In this document: positions 5,796-12,851 of the stretch, in pieces
How positions within the stretch are numbered: position 1 is the first letter of the stretch
Layout: the number at the start of each line of letters is the position of its first letter
From: Sphingobacteriaceae bacterium UBA2059
GTDB taxonomy: Bacteria > Bacteroidota > Bacteroidia > Sphingobacteriales > Sphingobacteriaceae
DNA: 15,855 nucleotides
NCBI GenBank assembly: GCA_002332615.1
Contig: DDAL01000014.1
Location: 1 to 15,855 of the forward strand
Direction: 5' to 3'
The notes under the pieces: generated by a model
The model's input: only the letters and a program-made list of their open reading frames with translations
Databases searched by the model: none
Told to the model about the DNA's origin: nothing
Made by a program: the position numbers and the translations under genes

Positions 5796-6896
5796 ATGGA
5801 ACTCACAGACAAAATCGAAGCTTATTTAAATGGACAGATGTCTCCTGAAGAGGAAGCTGCATTTGAAGAGTTGAAAGCGTCTGATCCGGAAATTGATCAG
5901 CAGGTAGTAATTCATCGAAGTCTGTTGAATCAGTTGGATAAGTATAAAAGCAGAAAGAGGTTAACAGCTCAGATGAATCAGATTCATTCAATGCTTCAGC
6001 TCGAACAAATTAAGAATCAAAATTTGTCTACTTATACCAAGGTCAGGGTATTGTGGTCAAAATACAAGGCCAACGTTGCCATTGCCGCTTGCGTTGCGTT
6101 TATAGCAGCCTATATTACTTTGCTATCTACAGGTTACTTTTCTACCAATGCAATAAAGTCGGATTATAATGCCCTGCGTCGTGACTTTAGCCGCGAAATG
6201 AGCAAGATTAATAAGATTCAACGCTCCCAAAGTGCAGCCATAGGCGAAATAAAAGGTTCTTCAGGACATGTTTATAATCCGGGAACATATGGAGGCACTG
6301 GGTTTGCGTTAACATCCAATGGGTTGATCGTTACAAACTTTCACGTCGTTAAGGATGCAGACTCAATCTATATTCAGAACAATGAGGGGGAATCTTACAA
6401 GGTTAAGACCGTATATGTTCATCCTGAATATGACATAGCTGTTTTAAAGGTGCTTGACGAAGGCTTTAAAATCTTGAAGCCTTTGCCCTATACGTTTAGA
6501 AAGACTTCTCCCGATCTTGGAGATGATGTGTTTACATATGGCTTTCCTAAAGACGACGCAGTATATACAAGAGGTTACTTAAGTTCGCGTACAGGATACC
6601 TGGGTGACACTACTGAATATCAGGTGGATATATCAGTTAATCCGGGGAGTAGCGGCGGTCCGCTGCTTGATAACAAAGGAAACGTTATTGGTATAGTTAA
6701 AGGCAAATCTCCCCGCACAGACGGAGCTTCGTTTGCGGTTAAATCTCAATACGTTCTTGAGGCTTTAGAGTCGATGCCTAAGGACTCTGTGGGCGCAAAA
6801 TCCTTCCTTAGTAACAGGAACGCTCTCGCTGCTTTGCCAAGGACTGAACAAATAAAGAGGTTACGTAACTATATTTATATGATTAAGGTATATTAA
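5796..6896 (+). CDS. Membrane-anchored trypsin-like (HtrA/S1C type) serine protease with anti-sigma-like N-terminus
   Basis: The 366-residue protein has three parts. Residues 1-90 are predicted cytoplasmic and open with an acidic helical segment (IEAYLNGQMSPEEEAAFEEL) of the kind found at the N-terminus of Bacteroidetes anti-sigma proteins; no zinc-finger histidine/cysteine set is present. Residues about 93-113 are a single membrane span (VAIAACVAFIAAYITLL). Residues about 155-328 form a periplasmic chymotrypsin-fold protease with an intact triad: H183 (VTNFHVV), D213 (EYDIAVLKV) and S286 (NPGSSGGPL), the HtrA-like pattern. No PDZ domain follows; instead there is a basic tail of about 38 residues. 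The ATG is 20 bases after the ECF sigma stop, so the two are surely co-transcribed. I infer a sensor that holds the sigma factor and acts in, or responds to, periplasmic proteolysis. The protease call is firm; the anti-sigma role is inference. Confidence 0.82.
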   Translation: MELTDKIEAYLNGQMSPEEEAAFEELKASDPEIDQQVVIHRSLLNQLDKYKSRKRLTAQMNQIHSMLQLEQIKNQNLSTYTKVRVLWSKYKANVAIAACVAFIAAYITLLSTGYFSTNAIKSDYNALRRDFSREMSKINKIQRSQSAAIGEIKGSSGHVYNPGTYGGTGFALTSNGLIVTNFHVVKDADSIYIQNNEGESYKVKTVYVHPEYDIAVLKVLDEGFKILKPLPYTFRKTSPDLGDDVFTYGFPKDDAVYTRGYLSSRTGYLGDTTEYQVDISVNPGSSGGPLLDNKGNVIGIVKGKSPRTDGASFAVKSQYVLEALESMPKDSVGAKSFLSNRNALAALPRTEQIKRLRNYIYMIKVY

Positions 6897-6907
6897 GTGT
6901 TACCCGC

Positions 6908-6947
6908 AGGAAAGCCTGGCTGAATCTAAATTCAGCCAGGCTTTCCT
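6908..6947. terminator. Strong hairpin between convergent protease and nuoD genes
   Basis: An 18-bp perfect inverted repeat (6908-6925 with 6930-6947) closes a CTAA tetraloop. The upper stem is GC-rich (GCCTGGCTG / CAGCCAGGC), 11 bases after the protease stop and 5 bases after the nuoD stop. Neither side has a long T tract, but the position and stem strength fit a shared bidirectional terminator. Confidence 0.75.
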
Positions 6948-6952
6948 ATTAT

Positions 6953-8143
6953 CTATCTGTCCAGTTCTCCAAGTACAATATCAATGGACCCTATGATAGC
7001 AATCAAATCTGCCATAAGGATTCCACGTGATATTTCGGAGATTACTGACAAGTTATGGAAGCTTGGTGCCCGGCATCTGACCCTTTTGGGAATATCTGTC
7101 TTTCCGTCGGTTATGAAATAAAAGCCTAGTTCGCCTTTAGGGTTTTCAGCCCTTGCATAATAGTCTTGTGCCTGAGGGTTGATTTTGCGGGGAAGTTTTG
7201 CCCTTGGGTCGAAATCGGGTGTCCGCTTGTGGTTCTTCTGCAATTGTTCTATGCACTGTTCAATAATTTTAACAGACTCTTTTATTTCATCAACCCTTAC
7301 TTTGAATCTATCCCAGCAATCTCCCGTTGTTCCCATTTCTCCTTTTCCCACGGGAATGTCAAAGTCAATTTCGGGATAAACAGAATAGCCGTCAATTCTC
7401 CTTAAGTCCCATTTTAGGCCAGATCCTCGAAGCATAGGGCCTGAGCAACCATAATCAATGGCAACATTCATAGGTAGTACCCCTACATTAGCGGTTCTGG
7501 ATATAAAAATTTGATTTCGGGTAAGCAGTTCATCAAGCTCTTGCATTTTCGGCTTAAAGTAAGTAACAAACTCAGCACAACGCTCTTCAAAGCCAACCGG
7601 CAGATCGTAGAATAAGCCGCCTACCCATATATAATTATAAAGCATGCGGCTTCCGGAAGCCCATTCAAGCATATTCATTATATGCTCGCGATCTCTGAAA
7701 CACCATAGGAAGGGTGTGAAAGCGCCGATGTCTATGCCATAGGTGCCTAAAGCTATTAAGTGAGAAGCAATACGATTAAGCTCGCTAACTAATACACGAA
7801 TATATTCAACGCGTCCTGGAATATCCTTGTCTATGCCCAGCATTCGCTCTACACCCATTACCCATGCATGACTGTTATTCATGGAGGCAAGATAGTCCAG
7901 ACGGTCCGTAAAAGGAATTGTTTGCTGATAGGTTAGATTTTCCGCATGCTTCTCAAAGCAACGATGAAGGTATCCCACGTGGGGGATTACCTCCTTTATA
8001 ATTTCGCCGTCTGTAATTACTTCCAGCCGCAAAACTCCATGAGTGGAAGGATGCTGAGGGCCCACATTGAGAATCATTTCTGTCGCAGATGCGCCGGAAA
8101 TGATTTTTTCATAACGTGTAGGAGTAGGAGCGTTTCTATTCAT
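6953..8143 (-). CDS. nuoD: NADH-quinone oxidoreductase (complex I) subunit D
   Basis: The 396-residue subunit is the 49-kDa-type protein of the complex I peripheral arm, which forms the quinone-reduction site with NuoB. Motifs include NVGPQHPSTHGVLRLE at the N-terminus, with H35 and Y84 (DRLDYLA) matching by spacing the quinone head-group ligands known from the Thermus subunit. Also present are SGPMLRGSGLKWDLR and the C-terminal PKGELGFYF, RCRAPSFHNL and IIGSIDIVLGELDR segments. Length and ends are normal, so it is complete. It starts 23 bases after the nuoC stop, as a separate gene rather than a CD fusion. The next nuo gene (nuoE) does not follow: a terminator hairpin and a convergent gene lie downstream, so later subunits are encoded elsewhere. 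Confidence 0.98.
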   Translation of the reverse strand: MNRNAPTPTRYEKIISGASATEMILNVGPQHPSTHGVLRLEVITDGEIIKEVIPHVGYLHRCFEKHAENLTYQQTIPFTDRLDYLASMNNSHAWVMGVERMLGIDKDIPGRVEYIRVLVSELNRIASHLIALGTYGIDIGAFTPFLWCFRDREHIMNMLEWASGSRMLYNYIWVGGLFYDLPVGFEERCAEFVTYFKPKMQELDELLTRNQIFISRTANVGVLPMNVAIDYGCSGPMLRGSGLKWDLRRIDGYSVYPEIDFDIPVGKGEMGTTGDCWDRFKVRVDEIKESVKIIEQCIEQLQKNHKRTPDFDPRAKLPRKINPQAQDYYARAENPKGELGFYFITDGKTDIPKRVRCRAPSFHNLSVISEISRGILMADLIAIIGSIDIVLGELDR

Positions 8144-8166
8144 TTAAGTGTTTGCCGGTTTTATGT

Positions 8167-8664
8167 CTAATCTACTTTTATGCCGTGATAATACTCCTGC
8201 GCTTTGTAGTCTTTTCTTAAAGGAAAACCTTGCCAATCGTCCGGAAGTAAAATACGTCTCAGGTCCTGGTGTCCTTCGAAGTATATTCCGAGGAGGTCAA
8301 ATGTTTCCCTTTCATGCCAATCGGCAGTTTTCCAAACATCGCTTACCGTTGGGACGACAGGCAAATCTTCAGCACTACGATCATTCTGTACTTCAACTTT
8401 TAAGGTTAGACGTTGTTTATTCGGAATTGACAGGAGGTTATACACAACGCAAAAAAGATTACCCTCAACTCCATTATCAACACCGGATAAGCACGCCAGC
8501 ATATCAAAGTAGGTAAGCGGGTTATTTCTTAATTCCTGGCAAACTTCTGCTATTAAAGCTGTTCTTATTACGAGGGCAGGTTCAATACCTGTTGTTTCTA
8601 CGCGAAGTATAGCGTCTGGTCCGAACTTATTTGCTATGAGGTCTTTAATGCCTTGAAAATCCAT
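8167..8664 (-). CDS. nuoC: NADH-quinone oxidoreductase (complex I) subunit C
   Basis: The 165-residue subunit is the 30-kDa-type protein of the complex I hydrophilic arm, a structural partner of NuoD. The family signature is complete near the C-terminus: WHERETFDLLGI (116-127), FEGHQDLRRILLPDDWQG (129-146) and FPLRKDY (147-153). The N-terminal half is less conserved, as usual. Its ATG comes one base after the pdxH stop, so its translation is probably coupled to pdxH and it has no promoter of its own. nuoD follows after 23 bases. Confidence 0.96.
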   Translation of the reverse strand: MDFQGIKDLIANKFGPDAILRVETTGIEPALVIRTALIAEVCQELRNNPLTYFDMLACLSGVDNGVEGNLFCVVYNLLSIPNKQRLTLKVEVQNDRSAEDLPVVPTVSDVWKTADWHERETFDLLGIYFEGHQDLRRILLPDDWQGFPLRKDYKAQEYYHGIKVD

Positions 8665-8665
8665 A

Positions 8666-9316
8666 CTAAGGGGCTAAGCGGGTAATCTTCCATAATCCAT
8701 TTTCTTCTTTATATACGAGGCGATCATGCAGTCGTCCGTGTCCGCCCTGCCAAAACTCAACCAAGCTTGGTTTAACTACATAGCCGCCCCAGTGAGGAGG
8801 TTTAGGTATTTCCGAGTCTTTGTATTTTTCTTTTAGCTGCTCAAGGTTCTTAACAAGAATTTCACGGTCACTTATTTCTTTGCTTTGAGAAGATGCATGG
8901 GCCCCTATACGGCTGTCTCTTGGACGAGACTGAAAGTATCGGTCTGACTCCTGTTCGTCGAGCTTTTCAAGTGTCCCCTCTATGCGTACCTGGCGCTCCA
9001 TTTCGAGCCAGAAGAAAACAAGCGCAGCGTGAGGGTTTTTTGTAATTTCCTGTCCTTTGCGGCTCATATAGTTGGTGTAAAAAATGAAGCCGCGGTGTTC
9101 ATAGCCTTTTAGGAGCATGATACGCGCAGAAGGTTTGCCGTCAGCTGTACTTGTAGCGAGTGTCATCGCGTTAGGTTCCTTTACGCCTGAAGATAAAGCT
9201 TCAGAAAACCATTGACCAAACTGAGTTATAGGATCATCAGCAACGTCCGCTTCATTAAGCGTTGCTAAACGGTAGTCTTCTCTTAATCCCTCGATTGTTT
9301 CTTTGTCTAAGCTCAT
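8666..9316 (-). CDS. pdxH: Pyridoxamine/pyridoxine 5'-phosphate oxidase
   Basis: The 216-residue FMN enzyme oxidises pyridoxine or pyridoxamine 5'-phosphate to pyridoxal 5'-phosphate, the last step of vitamin B6 synthesis and salvage. Visible motifs are the FMN-binding RIMLLKGY (65-72) and FYTNYMSRKG (79-88) segments, RPRDSRIGAHAS (131-142), and the C-terminal signature VEFWQGGHGRLHDR (186-199). The ATG at 9316 gives the usual N-terminus MSLDKETIEGLREDY; a TTG three codons upstream is possible but unneeded. It is the first gene of a pdxH-nuoC-nuoD unit, with only one base between pdxH and nuoC, which puts a B6 enzyme at the head of respiratory genes. A TAnnTTTG box ends 6 bases before the ATG. 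yqgE is divergent across an 89-base gap. Confidence 0.96.
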   Translation of the reverse strand: MSLDKETIEGLREDYRLATLNEADVADDPITQFGQWFSEALSSGVKEPNAMTLATSTADGKPSARIMLLKGYEHRGFIFYTNYMSRKGQEITKNPHAALVFFWLEMERQVRIEGTLEKLDEQESDRYFQSRPRDSRIGAHASSQSKEISDREILVKNLEQLKEKYKDSEIPKPPHWGGYVVKPSLVEFWQGGHGRLHDRLVYKEENGLWKITRLAP

Positions 9317-9322
9317 AGGATA

Positions 9323-9330
9323 CAAACTTA
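9323..9330 (-). promoter_or_regulatory. Bacteroidetes -7 box TAAGTTTG for pdxH-nuoC-nuoD
   Basis: The minus strand reads TAAGTTTG, matching TAnnTTTG, only 6 bases before the pdxH ATG. If used, the mRNA would be nearly leaderless. The box overlaps the alternative upstream TTG, which argues against that start. Confidence 0.4.
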
Positions 9331-9356
9331 ATAATTGTAGAGTATTAATGATAAGA

Positions 9357-9379
9357 CTGTTTTAAAGCTTACAAAACAG
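9357..9379. repeat. 7-bp inverted repeat in the pdxH/yqgE divergent gap
   Basis: CTGTTTT (9357-9363) and AAAACAG (9373-9379) are exact complements around a 9-base loop. The dyad sits midway between the divergent pdxH and yqgE starts, a position suited to an operator, but it is short and AT-rich and may be chance. Confidence 0.3.
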
Positions 9380-9405
9380 AAGCAAATTGGTGTTGTTAGA
9401 CCAGT

Positions 9406-9969
9406 ATGTTAACACCCGCCACGCCAAAAAAAGGAAGTTTACTGATTTCTGAGCCGTTTATGCCTGACCCTAACTTCAGGAGATCTGTTGTTTTACTAAC
9501 CGAGCACTCCAAACTAGGCACAATGGGCTACACTCTTAACTATAAGAGCCCTTATAATCTCCAAGAGATAGTTCCCGAGTTTACAGGTGCTAGCTTCCCT
9601 ATCTATGCCGGCGGTCCGGTAGGGTCAGATTCATTGCACTTTATTCATCGCTGTTATGACAAGCTGAACAGCGGAACAGAGATTATAAATGGGGTTTATT
9701 GGGGAGGAAATCTGGAAACGTTAAAAGTATTGATAGAAAATAATAACCTGACTGAAAGCGAGATACGCTTTTTTGTGGGCTATTCCGGGTGGGATGAGCT
9801 TCAGCTTCAGGCGGAGATAGATCAAGACACCTGGCTTGTGAATAATAATTATGACCCGCAGTTGTTATTCAGTTCCCAGGAAGAACAGCTCTGGAAAAAT
9901 ACCGTTAGGTCCTTAGGAACCAAATACGCCCATATTGCTAATTTTCCTGAAAATCCGCAGTGGAATTGA
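9406..9969 (+). CDS. yqgE: YqgE/AlgH family protein (DUF179)
   Basis: The 187-residue protein matches the widespread YqgE/AlgH family in length and motifs: GSLLISEPFMPDPNFRRSVV near the N-terminus, the YAGGPVGSDSLHFIH segment, GVYWGGNLETL in the middle and FVGYSGWDELQLQAEI. The family is a soluble single-domain protein whose biochemical role is not established; the AlgH name comes from an alginate regulatory phenotype in Pseudomonas. No catalytic motif can be named. The start is an ATG at 9406 with no clear TAnnTTTG box upstream. It is a lone plus-strand gene between minus-strand units, and its stop is only 6 bases from the purE stop with no obvious terminator, so its transcripts may run into purE on the opposite strand. 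Confidence 0.9.
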   Translation: MLTPATPKKGSLLISEPFMPDPNFRRSVVLLTEHSKLGTMGYTLNYKSPYNLQEIVPEFTGASFPIYAGGPVGSDSLHFIHRCYDKLNSGTEIINGVYWGGNLETLKVLIENNNLTESEIRFFVGYSGWDELQLQAEIDQDTWLVNNNYDPQLLFSSQEEQLWKNTVRSLGTKYAHIANFPENPQWN

Positions 9970-9975
9970 TTTAGT

Positions 9976-10470
9976 TTATGCTTGGGTTTTTTTTCGAAGC
10001 GCTGTGGCGGATTCTTCTACCTTATGCTTTAAACCTTCCTTATAGTTCTTTAGCCTTCTGGTCAGATCAATATCTTTTAAAGCAAGAATTTGTACTGCAA
10101 GCAGACCTGCATTTTTGGCGGCATTAAGCGCTACCGTCGCTACCGGTACGCCATTGGGCATCTGCAAGATAGAAAGTAATGAGTCCCATCCGTCGATTGA
10201 GTTGGATGACTTAACCGGTACACCAATTACGGGAAGATGGGTCAGAGAGGCAACCATCCCTGGCAGGTGTGCTGCGCCCCCGGCTCCCGCTATAATAACC
10301 GATAAGCCGTTTGAAGATGCATTTATTGCATAGCTAAACATTTTTTCGGGGGTGCGATGTGCTGATACTATATCCAGCTCGAAGTCAACTTCCAGTTCTT
10401 TAAGAATGTCTGCTGCGTCTTTCATTACAGCGTAATCAGACGCGCTGCCCATTATAATACCTACTTTCAT
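9976..10470 (-). CDS. purE: N5-carboxyaminoimidazole ribonucleotide mutase (PurE, class I)
   Basis: The 164-residue enzyme moves the carboxyl group of N5-CAIR to C4, giving CAIR, in de novo purine synthesis. Diagnostic motifs are MGSASD (7-12) for phosphate binding, SAHRTP (36-41) with catalytic H38, and GAGGAAHLPGMVA. The presence of purK immediately upstream shows the two-enzyme bacterial route, so this is class I PurE rather than the class II type that uses CO2 directly. It starts 12 bases after the purK stop and is co-transcribed. The C-terminus is slightly long and basic (KHKVEESATALRKKTQA), which is common in the family. Confidence 0.97.
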   Translation of the reverse strand: MKVGIIMGSASDYAVMKDAADILKELEVDFELDIVSAHRTPEKMFSYAINASSNGLSVIIAGAGGAAHLPGMVASLTHLPVIGVPVKSSNSIDGWDSLLSILQMPNGVPVATVALNAAKNAGLLAVQILALKDIDLTRRLKNYKEGLKHKVEESATALRKKTQA

Positions 10471-10482
10471 ATTTCTTATTTA

Positions 10483-11622
10483 TCAGGATATTACCTTCAC
10501 TCTTTTTTGAACAAAACGAGCTTTTTCGATAGCTTTTTCTCTTTCTTCGTCAATTATAGTGACATGTCCCATCTTTCTGAAGGGCTTAGTATACTTTTTT
10601 CCGTAAAGATGTACATATACGCCGTCGATCTCCAGAATATCCTCAAGGCCGTCATAAACAGCCAGCCCCTCATTGTCTTTCTCACCTAAAAGATTAACCA
10701 TAACAGCATTTGTTCTAAGCCGTACATCGCCTAGGGGAAGGTTAAATATGGCCCTGAGATGCTGCTCATACTGCGACGTGTAATTTGCTTCTATGGTGTG
10801 GTGGCCGCTGTTATGAGGCCGAGGAGCCAATTCATTTACAAGCAGCTGACCATCTTTGGTTAAAAACATTTCAACAGCAAGCACTCCTACGATCTTTAAC
10901 TTATTTGCTATCTGAATTGCCAGGTGTTCAGCCTGTTGTTGAATCTCTAAAGCCAGTGTCGAAGGAGATATGAGATATTCAACAAGATTTGCATCCTTGT
11001 TAAACTCCATCTCGACGCAAGGGAACGCCTTTACATCTTCGTCTTCGTTTCGGGCGACAATAACTGCTATCTCCTGTTCAAAGTCAATCCATTCTTCAAT
11101 CAGCGTAGGCCCTTCAAAAGCTCCTTCCAGATACTCCTGTCCAATTACTTTGTACACACCCCGCCCGTCATACCCGTCTTTGCGGAGCTTTTGTATATAC
11201 GGATATCTAAAATTAGTAGTCCTGAGCGCCTCTTTTGTCGATATCAACTGAAAGGGAGCGGTAGGTATATTGTTCTGCTTAAAGAACTCTTTCTGCAAGC
11301 CTTTGTCCTGAATTATTCGAATTATTCGCGGCTGAGGAAACACGAGTACACCTTCATCTTCAAGTCGTTGAAGAGCGTCGACATTAACCTTTTCAATTTC
11401 GATGGTAAGCATATCCAATTGCCTGCCGAAGTTATAGACGGTATCAAAGTCGGCCAAAGAGCCGATTACAAACTTGTCGCAAAGTTTTTTACAGGGAGCA
11501 TTTTCATCCGGATCAAGGACACGAACACTTACGTTGTAGTTAACAGACTGCTGGATTAACATTCTTCCAAGCTGGCCGCCTCCAAGTATACCTAAGCGTA
11601 AATCACCGTAAAAAGCTTTCAT
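10483..11622 (-). CDS. purK: 5-(carboxyamino)imidazole ribonucleotide synthase
   Basis: The 379-residue ATP-grasp enzyme converts AIR, bicarbonate and ATP to N5-CAIR, the substrate of the adjacent purE product. The N-terminal pre-ATP-grasp domain carries GILGGGQLGRM (11-21). The ATP-grasp domain has QKLRKDGYDGRGVYKV (144-159), the metal-ligand region around E251 (GVLAVEMFL) and NELAPRPHNSGHHT (263-276). Length is normal. The N-terminus is about 8 residues longer than the shortest homologues, but the ATG at 11622 is the only start near the -7 box at 11627-11634. That box ends just 4 bases before the ATG, which would give a leaderless message. The gene lies 84 bases after nuoB without a visible terminator, so some read-through from nuoAB is possible. 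Confidence 0.96.
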   Translation of the reverse strand: MKAFYGDLRLGILGGGQLGRMLIQQSVNYNVSVRVLDPDENAPCKKLCDKFVIGSLADFDTVYNFGRQLDMLTIEIEKVNVDALQRLEDEGVLVFPQPRIIRIIQDKGLQKEFFKQNNIPTAPFQLISTKEALRTTNFRYPYIQKLRKDGYDGRGVYKVIGQEYLEGAFEGPTLIEEWIDFEQEIAVIVARNEDEDVKAFPCVEMEFNKDANLVEYLISPSTLALEIQQQAEHLAIQIANKLKIVGVLAVEMFLTKDGQLLVNELAPRPHNSGHHTIEANYTSQYEQHLRAIFNLPLGDVRLRTNAVMVNLLGEKDNEGLAVYDGLEDILEIDGVYVHLYGKKYTKPFRKMGHVTIIDEEREKAIEKARFVQKRVKVIS

Positions 11623-11626
11623 GATG

Positions 11627-11634
11627 CAAATCTA
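11627..11634 (-). promoter_or_regulatory. Bacteroidetes -7 box TAGATTTG for purK-purE
   Basis: The minus strand reads TAGATTTG after a run of T, matching TAnnTTTG, and ends 4 bases before the purK ATG. With the usual start-site distance the transcript would begin at or beside the A of the start codon. Confidence 0.45.
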
Positions 11635-11706
11635 TAAAAAAAGAAGCAGGCCGGCAGTATGTTCAACAGGTAAAGACCATAATCACTGTAACTTGCACTG
11701 AGAATC

Positions 11707-12189
11707 TCATGATGAAAGTAAGCTTTCGCCCTTAATCTTGTTTTGTAGCTCCAATATTCCTCCAATAAGCGCCTCAGGGCGAGGAGGGCATCCCTGAACG
11801 TATATATCAACCGGTATGATTCTGTCAACTCCTTTAACTACATGATAGCCATATTGCCAATAGGGGCCGCCGCAGTTCGAACAGGAACCCATAGATATAA
11901 CGTATTTAGGATCGGGCATCTGCTCATAAAGCCGCTTAATGCGCTCAGCCATCTTGAAAGTGACAGTGCCCGCTATAATGATGACATCACTTTGCCGCGG
12001 TGTAGGCCTTGGGAAAACACCGAGTCTGTCCAAGTCAAAGTTTGAAGAGTAAGCGCCCATCATTTCGATTGCACAACAGGCGATGCCAAAGCTGACTGGC
12101 CATAAGGAGGACAGCCTGGCCCAGTTAAGCAAATGATCGACGTTGGTAACTATAAACCCTCCATCCTGAGGTAATTTCTCTAAACTCAT
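11707..12189 (-). CDS. nuoB: NADH-quinone oxidoreductase (complex I) subunit B
   Basis: The 160-residue subunit carries cluster N2, the last iron-sulfur centre before quinone. All four ligands are visible: the tandem pair C38-C39 (GIACCAIEMM), C103 (MGSCSNCGG) and C133 (VQGCPPRP). Its ATG overlaps the nuoA stop by four bases (12186-12189), so the two are translationally coupled. The usual next genes nuoC and nuoD are not here but about 3 kb away; purK follows instead. The protein is complete, with a short C-terminal tail. Confidence 0.98.
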   Translation of the reverse strand: MSLEKLPQDGGFIVTNVDHLLNWARLSSLWPVSFGIACCAIEMMGAYSSNFDLDRLGVFPRPTPRQSDVIIIAGTVTFKMAERIKRLYEQMPDPKYVISMGSCSNCGGPYWQYGYHVVKGVDRIIPVDIYVQGCPPRPEALIGGILELQNKIKGESLLSS

Positions 12190-12767
12190 TTTTGTACTTT
12201 TCTAAAAGATGGTTTAAAAGCCGGCGGTATCTCGGGAGGTACAGGAGAGAAATAGGGTTCGTCAACAACGTTCTTTAAAGCGCTTTTTACCGTGTACACT
12301 TCACTGTTTATAGCAGCGTAGGCAGAAGCAGGGATGGTATGATTTACAACCGGTATGATCTGCCTCGGCTTTATCCATTGCAAGTCGCCCCGACACCACA
12401 CATAAGCAAGTCCCATAAGTAAAATTCCAACAAAAATAAACATTTCTGTAAGGGTAACCCATCCCCACATGGGAGCCGCCTCTAAAATTGTTTTTTGTCC
12501 GAATACTGTGGCCCAGGGAAAGATAAACACCATCTCCACCTCAAACAGCAAAAAGATCAGTGCAATAACATAAAACCTTGAGTTAAATTGCACATGTGCA
12601 GTGCCTGTTGGCTCTTCGCCGCATTCATAGGAGCTTAATTTTAGCTTATTCGGCTTACTCGGCGAAATAAGTTTGCCAGCAAAAAGAATCAAGCTCACAA
12701 GTGATATACCTGTAATGAGCATAATTAACACCACCCCAAATTCAGAAAGCTGAGAAGTCTCTTTCAT
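12186..12767 (-). CDS. nuoA: NADH-quinone oxidoreductase (complex I) subunit A, with long C-terminal tail
   Basis: The 193-residue membrane subunit helps join the quinone site to the membrane arm. Three membrane spans are visible at about 11-32, 64-86 and 102-124. The conserved loop has YECGEEPTG (47-55, with the cysteine that becomes exposed in deactive complex I of some species), followed by VQFNSRFYVIALIFLLFEVE. The first 125 residues match the normal family length; residues about 126-193 form an extra hydrophilic tail (proline-rich near 174-187) not seen in E. coli-type NuoA of about 147 residues. The ATG at 12767 is supported by a -7 box 44 bases upstream. It overlaps nuoB by four bases. 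A minus-strand terminator lies directly upstream of its promoter. Confidence 0.92.
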   Translation of the reverse strand: MKETSQLSEFGVVLIMLITGISLVSLILFAGKLISPSKPNKLKLSSYECGEEPTGTAHVQFNSRFYVIALIFLLFEVEMVFIFPWATVFGQKTILEAAPMWGWVTLTEMFIFVGILLMGLAYVWCRGDLQWIKPRQIIPVVNHTIPASAYAAINSEVYTVKSALKNVVDEPYFSPVPPEIPPAFKPSFRKVQK

Positions 12768-12811
12768 AGTATCGCGCTTCTGATCGGTAATATTGCATCA
12801 GAAAGCAACTA

Positions 12812-12819
12812 CAAAATTA
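12812..12819 (-). promoter_or_regulatory. Bacteroidetes -7 box TAATTTTG for nuoA-nuoB
   Basis: The minus strand reads TAATTTTG, matching TAnnTTTG, 44 bases before the nuoA ATG. It begins where the T tract of the upstream terminator ends, so the nuoAB promoter is placed just outside the preceding transcript's end. Confidence 0.5.
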
Positions 12820-12851
12820 AAAAAAAACCATTACCAGCCTTGCTGGTAATG
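12819..12851 (-). terminator. Orphan rho-independent terminator on the minus strand
   Basis: A perfect 10-bp stem (CATTACCAGC 12829-12838 with GCTGGTAATG 12842-12851) has a three-base loop. On the minus strand it is followed after one base by nine T (12827-12819), a textbook intrinsic terminator. On the plus strand no T tract follows, so the direction is clear. No minus-strand gene of normal size lies upstream: the region up to rpmH (plus strand, 13017) is otherwise empty. It must end a short unannotated transcript, antisense read-through or an attenuated leader. Confidence 0.75.

Noticed and set aside
8148..8516. 122-codon plus-strand frame antisense to nuoC and nuoD
   Set aside because: It lies opposite well-conserved nuoC codons and its product resembles no protein family; it is a shadow frame.
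11191..11559. 122-codon plus-strand frame antisense to purK
   Set aside because: Shadow of the purK coding sequence, with no independent start signals or recognisable motifs.
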